Notes under the pieces: model-generated | Seen by the model: the letters and a program-made list of their open reading frames with translations, nothing else | Told to the model about the DNA's origin: nothing | The model's database searches: none | Shown: piece after piece, positions 60,885-64,000 of the stretch | Position numbering within the stretch: the stretch's first letter is position 1 | How the letters are laid out: every line of letters begins with the position of its first letter | Program-made: the position numbers and the translations under genes | Assembly: GCA_002405475.1 (NCBI GenBank) | Contig: DHLX01000012.1 | Coordinates: 53,606-117,605 of the forward strand | Origin: Burkholderiales bacterium UBA4657 | GTDB taxonomy: Bacteria > Pseudomonadota > Gammaproteobacteria > Burkholderiales > Burkholderiaceae_E | Reading direction: 5' to 3' | DNA: 64,000 bases

Positions 60885-61146
60885 GGCACTTCTCCTGATG
60901 AAAGCCCGATGTGATGGGGGAATTGCCGTCTATTGTAGCGATGTGTTCTGCCTGCGTTTGTGGATAACTTTGTGAATACTCCCTGCGATGGTCCCGTAGT
61001 AGCGACGTAAAACCGATTCAAACCTTGTCCCGCCTCGTTCTTTTATAAAAATATATATATAAATCAATGGTTTGCAAGATTATTTTTATGTGATGAAAGT
61101 CACTGGGCGTAAAATGCATCATTGATCCATTGTGGATATAAAACCC
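60885..61146. promoter_or_regulatory. Divergent exbB/xseA regulatory gap with a CRP/FNR-family-like box
   Basis: 262 bp with no gene. TGTGA-TGAAAG-TCACT (61089-61104) matches the TGTGA-N6-TCACA consensus of CRP-family sites except one base, followed by TAAAAT (61110-61115) as a possible -10 for xseA. An AT-rich alternating tract lies at 61042-61062. Confidence 0.4.
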
Positions 61147-62340
61147 ATGACGACAAATGCTCCTGCTTGCCTAAGTGTCAGCCAATTGAATCAGACCGTC
61201 GCAAGACTGCTGGAACGCAGCTTTCCACTGGTCGCGGTGCAGGGCGAAATCTCGAATTTCACACGTGCATCGTCCGGGCATTGGTATTTCAGTCTGAAGG
61301 ACGAGCAGGCACAGGTGCGCTGTGCCATGTTCAAAGGCCGTGCTCAATGGACAGATTTTGTGCCGCGCGATGGTGACCGGGTGGAATTGAATGCCCAGGT
61401 TCGGTTGTACGAACCACGCGGTGACTATCAACTGATAGTCGATGCCATCCGACGTGCAGGTACGGGCGCCCTGCTCGAAGCCTTTCACCGGCTCAAGGAA
61501 AAACTGACACAACAGGGCTTACTTGAAACTGAACGCAAGCGCCCACTACCTTTTTTCGTCAAGACCGTCGGCATTATTACTTCACCCGAGGCGGCGGCGC
61601 TGCGCGATGTTGTTGCCACCTTGCAGACCCGTGCTCCTTACGTACGTCTGATTTTGTATCCGACATCGGTACAGGGTGCCGAAGCAGCGAAAAAAATCAT
61701 TCAGGCTTTGACCCTGGCCAACCAGCGTGCCGAGGCCGATGTGCTTATTCTGTGCCGTGGTGGTGGCAGTATGGAAGATCTGTGGTGCTTTAATGATGAA
61801 GCGCTGGCGCATGCCATTGCCGCTTCAGCCTTGCCGGTAGTGACCGGAGTCGGGCATGAAACTGACTTTACTATCGCAGATTTTGTCGCTGATGTACGCG
61901 CTCCAACCCCCACCGCTGCGGCGCAAATCGTAGCACGGCCGTTGCAGGAATGGCTCGGGCATCTGCAGGTACAACAACGCCATTTGGTGCAGATCATGCA
62001 GCGCAAACTCGACAATGCCAGTCTGCGGCTTGATTTGGCCGCGCGTGGCCTGATTTCCCCTACACAGCGGCTGGATTTATATCAACAATCGCTATTGCAG
62101 CTACAACGTCGCTTACAGCTGGGGCTGCATCATCGATTGGCGCGTGAAGAGCAGGGTTTACAGCATCTGGCAAGCCTGTTAACGGCATTTAGCCCACAGC
62201 AGACCCTGGAGCGCGGTTATGTCATGGTCAGACGCAATGAGCCGCGTGGGCAGCTGGTGACCCAGGGCGCTGAACTTGAGCCGGGTCAGACCCTGAGCTT
62301 GCAGTTTCACGACCAGGCTGTTTCTGCCCGGGTAACATGA
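61147..62340 (+). CDS. xseA: Exodeoxyribonuclease VII large subunit
   Basis: ssDNA exonuclease subunit, working with XseB. The 397-residue protein begins with an OB-fold (ARLLERSFPLVAVQGEISNFTRASSGHWYFSLKDE in parts), followed by VGIITSPEAAALRDV and LCRGGGSMEDLWCFNDE, GVGHETDFTIADFVAD and RAPTPTAAAQIV, all XseA hallmarks, and a C-terminal coiled coil. ATG 61147 is taken as start; GTG 61132 is possible. Confidence 0.95.
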   Translation: MTTNAPACLSVSQLNQTVARLLERSFPLVAVQGEISNFTRASSGHWYFSLKDEQAQVRCAMFKGRAQWTDFVPRDGDRVELNAQVRLYEPRGDYQLIVDAIRRAGTGALLEAFHRLKEKLTQQGLLETERKRPLPFFVKTVGIITSPEAAALRDVVATLQTRAPYVRLILYPTSVQGAEAAKKIIQALTLANQRAEADVLILCRGGGSMEDLWCFNDEALAHAIAASALPVVTGVGHETDFTIADFVADVRAPTPTAAAQIVARPLQEWLGHLQVQQRHLVQIMQRKLDNASLRLDLAARGLISPTQRLDLYQQSLLQLQRRLQLGLHHRLAREEQGLQHLASLLTAFSPQQTLERGYVMVRRNEPRGQLVTQGAELEPGQTLSLQFHDQAVSARVT

Positions 62341-62402
62341 AAGTCGTGGATAAACTGCTTACAATGGCAAATTATTCCCTCACCTCCACAAGGATCAGAC
62401 TC

Positions 62403-62984
62403 ATGGAACACGCACTACCCGCACTCCCTTATGCTACCGATGCACTGGCGCCCCATATGTCCAAAGAAACGTTCGAGTTTCATTATGGCAAGCATCATCA
62501 GGCCTATGTCACCAATTTGAACAACCTGATCAAGGGCACCGAATTTGAAAACGCCAGCCTCGAAGAGATCGTCAAAAAATCATCGGGCGGGGTTTTCAAT
62601 AATGCGGCACAAGTCTGGAACCACACTTTTTTCTGGAACTGCATGAAGCCCAACGGTGGCGGTGAGCCTACAGGTGCTTTGGCCGCAGCTATTAACCAGA
62701 AGTGGGGTAGCTATGCCGCGTTCAAGGAAGCTTTTAGTAAAAGTGCAGTAGGCAATTTTGGTTCAGGCTGGACCTGGCTGGTCAAAAAAGCAGACGGTTC
62801 GGTGGATATAGTCAACACCAGCAATGCAGCTACCCCACTGACAACGAGTGACAAGGCACTCTTGACGGTCGATGTCTGGGAGCACGCTTATTACATAGAT
62901 TACCGTAATGCCCGCCCCAAGTTTGTGGAAACTTTTCTCAACAGCCTGGTGAACTGGGATTTTGCTGGGAAAAATTTTGTTTAA
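62403..62984 (+). CDS. sodB: Iron superoxide dismutase
   Basis: Converts superoxide to peroxide and O2. The 193-residue protein has FHYGKHHQAYV (first metal His), NHTFFWNCM, GSGWTWLV and DVWEHAYYIDYRN (Asp and His ligands); the residues near the site are of the iron type. ATG 62403 opens the conserved sequence; a hexamer ACAAGGA lies upstream. It lies 62 bp after xseA in the usual betaproteobacterial order. Confidence 0.96.
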   Translation: MEHALPALPYATDALAPHMSKETFEFHYGKHHQAYVTNLNNLIKGTEFENASLEEIVKKSSGGVFNNAAQVWNHTFFWNCMKPNGGGEPTGALAAAINQKWGSYAAFKEAFSKSAVGNFGSGWTWLVKKADGSVDIVNTSNAATPLTTSDKALLTVDVWEHAYYIDYRNARPKFVETFLNSLVNWDFAGKNFV

Positions 62985-62993
62985 AGATTCAGC

Positions 62994-64000
62994 ATGAAGC
63001 GTCTGCGCCGCAATGACCGACCCGCAGGGCGAGGGGGCGGTGCCTTGGTAAAACTGGCAACTGCTGCCGCAGCTTCGGGTAGCAGACTGGAAGACCAGTA
63101 CTGGGACGCCCGATTGGCTACGGTGCTGCAAGGTTTGCTGACTCCGAGCGGTCAGCACACCATAGAAGCAGCACTGGAGCGACTGTGGAGTGTTAACGGT
63201 CGCGCTTACGATTTGCTCGCAGATGCTGCTGAAGCCGTGATTGAAAGCGCCAGCTTTGAACAGGCAGGCAAGCGTTGGGACGCCTTGATGTTTGTGGTAC
63301 CCCTGTTGGCCTGGGCACGTAGTCGCATTCCCAGTGGAACCCTGCGTCCCAACGAATTACAGGCATTGCGTGCCCAGTTACAGACCCAGGTTTTTATGCC
63401 CGGTGCCCGACTCTCGTTGTTGAACCGCCTGTTGACTCCCGACCAGTTGCCTGCTTCCTATTATGACGAAAGTATGCTGGCGCGCGAATTGTTCAATGCT
63501 GCGCTGGGCGAGCAGGAACTCGATCTGCCCTCCGAAGCGCTACCCGAGGCGCTCGATTTTATTTCCGATGCACGCTTCGTACTGGGTGCGGTCATTGTCC
63601 CGCATGGTCAGGCGATTTTTTCCTGGGCCCAGGAGGAGGTATCGCTCGAGGCAGTACAGCAGACCTGGTCTGAACAGGGCCATATCGCACTGGCCCCGAT
63701 GCTGGCGGGTGTGCATTATCAGGTTTTGATGCCGGGCGCTTTTTTTGCAACGCTACGCAAAACCGACCGCGAGTCGCGTGCCTTCCATGTCCAGGCGGGC
63801 GTGGCCTATCTGCAGAATCTGCTGCATCGTCCGGCGGCGCAAATTGGTGCAACATTCGGGCCATTCCATGACCGTGGCGAATTGGTGGAATATCGTATAG
63901 GCTTGGGTAATATACCGGCAAACGAGATCTGGAATGGCATTAACTGGACGATATTATCGCTAGATGAAGATGAGGCAGCACCCGCCGAAATTCATGAGCT
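62994..64000 (+). CDS. DUF2863 family protein (3' end outside window)
   Basis: The frame from ATG 62994 stays open to the end of the window (335 residues seen). It starts MKRLRRNDRPAGRGGG and continues with GALVKLATAAAASGSRLEDQYWD-type sequence in parts, matching the DUF2863 family found mainly in Burkholderiales, which often follows sodB. No catalytic motif is visible; function unknown. It starts 9 bp after the sodB stop. Confidence 0.85.
   Translation, partial: MKRLRRNDRPAGRGGGALVKLATAAAASGSRLEDQYWDARLATVLQGLLTPSGQHTIEAALERLWSVNGRAYDLLADAAEAVIESASFEQAGKRWDALMFVVPLLAWARSRIPSGTLRPNELQALRAQLQTQVFMPGARLSLLNRLLTPDQLPASYYDESMLARELFNAALGEQELDLPSEALPEALDFISDARFVLGAVIVPHGQAIFSWAQEEVSLEAVQQTWSEQGHIALAPMLAGVHYQVLMPGAFFATLRKTDRESRAFHVQAGVAYLQNLLHRPAAQIGATFGPFHDRGELVEYRIGLGNIPANEIWNGINWTILSLDEDEAAPAEIHE

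Overview
The window looks like a chromosomal stretch of a betaproteobacterium, most likely order Burkholderiales (Oxalobacteraceae- or Alcaligenaceae-like), of moderate GC. The evidence is the set of gene neighbourhoods (dut-coaBC-lspA-ileS, ribF divergent from purN, rpmB-rpmG-radC, exbB-exbD-lpxK-ycaR-kdsB, xseA-sodB-DUF2863) and the best-recognised proteins (single-chain pyruvate carboxylase, ssuEADCBF sulfonate operon, DUF2863 protein). Genus cannot be fixed from sequence reading alone.

Layout. 1-5463: end of a dhaK gene, ubiA, a KimA/APC-type permease, recG. 5513-9664: a very large pentapeptide-repeat protein of unknown function, alone, with its own promoter and hairpin-bearing leader. 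9977-15467: pyruvate carboxylase and a membrane-anchored spermidine-synthase-like protein. 15472-21179 (minus strand): dut, small membrane protein, coaBC, cupin, lspA, ileS. 21255-27764: a Fic protein with a repeat-rich promoter and the ssuEADCBF operon, sitting between ileS and ribF, which are usually neighbours. 27805-36205: ribF, purN, RNA methyltransferase, MscS-type channel, fatty acid desaturase, rpmG, rpmB, radC, fkpB, ispH and a tRNA-Thr(CGT). 36412-40943: TetR regulator, DUF2141 protein, SDR protein, copper P-type ATPase and CopZ-like chaperone.

40944-44463 is an accessory island: a Phd/VapC-type toxin-antitoxin pair, a strikingly GC-rich block (a lipoprotein glycosidase and a remnant of a CoA-transferase gene), then a MazEF-type pair bracketed by two roughly 40-bp direct repeats. 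44464-47959: NAD-dependent epimerase-like protein, ferredoxin-reductase, DEAD-box helicase with a structured leader. 48004-52800: a periplasmic copper-resistance operon (two small exported proteins, a TolC-like lipoprotein, a Tat-exported multicopper oxidase, a cupredoxin, a DUF411 protein, a CusF-like protein). 52914-55872: GbsR/MarR regulator and a cytochrome bd oxidase operon whose cydA carries a single-base frameshift. 55893-57879: SDR protein and two adjacent genes that look like the two halves of a photolyase. 57797-60884: kdsB, ycaR, lpxK, exbD, exbB. 61147-64000: xseA, sodB and a DUF2863 gene cut by the window end.

How genes work together: the ssu genes import sulfonates and release sulfite from them; the copper block oxidises, binds and perhaps exports copper in the periplasm while CopA/CopZ handle cytoplasmic copper; lpxK and kdsB serve lipid A/Kdo synthesis; ispH, ubiA and the bd oxidase serve isoprenoid/quinone respiration. 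The most novel items are the 1383-residue pentapeptide-repeat protein, the direct-repeat-flanked MazEF module in the GC-rich island, and the split photolyase-like pair.
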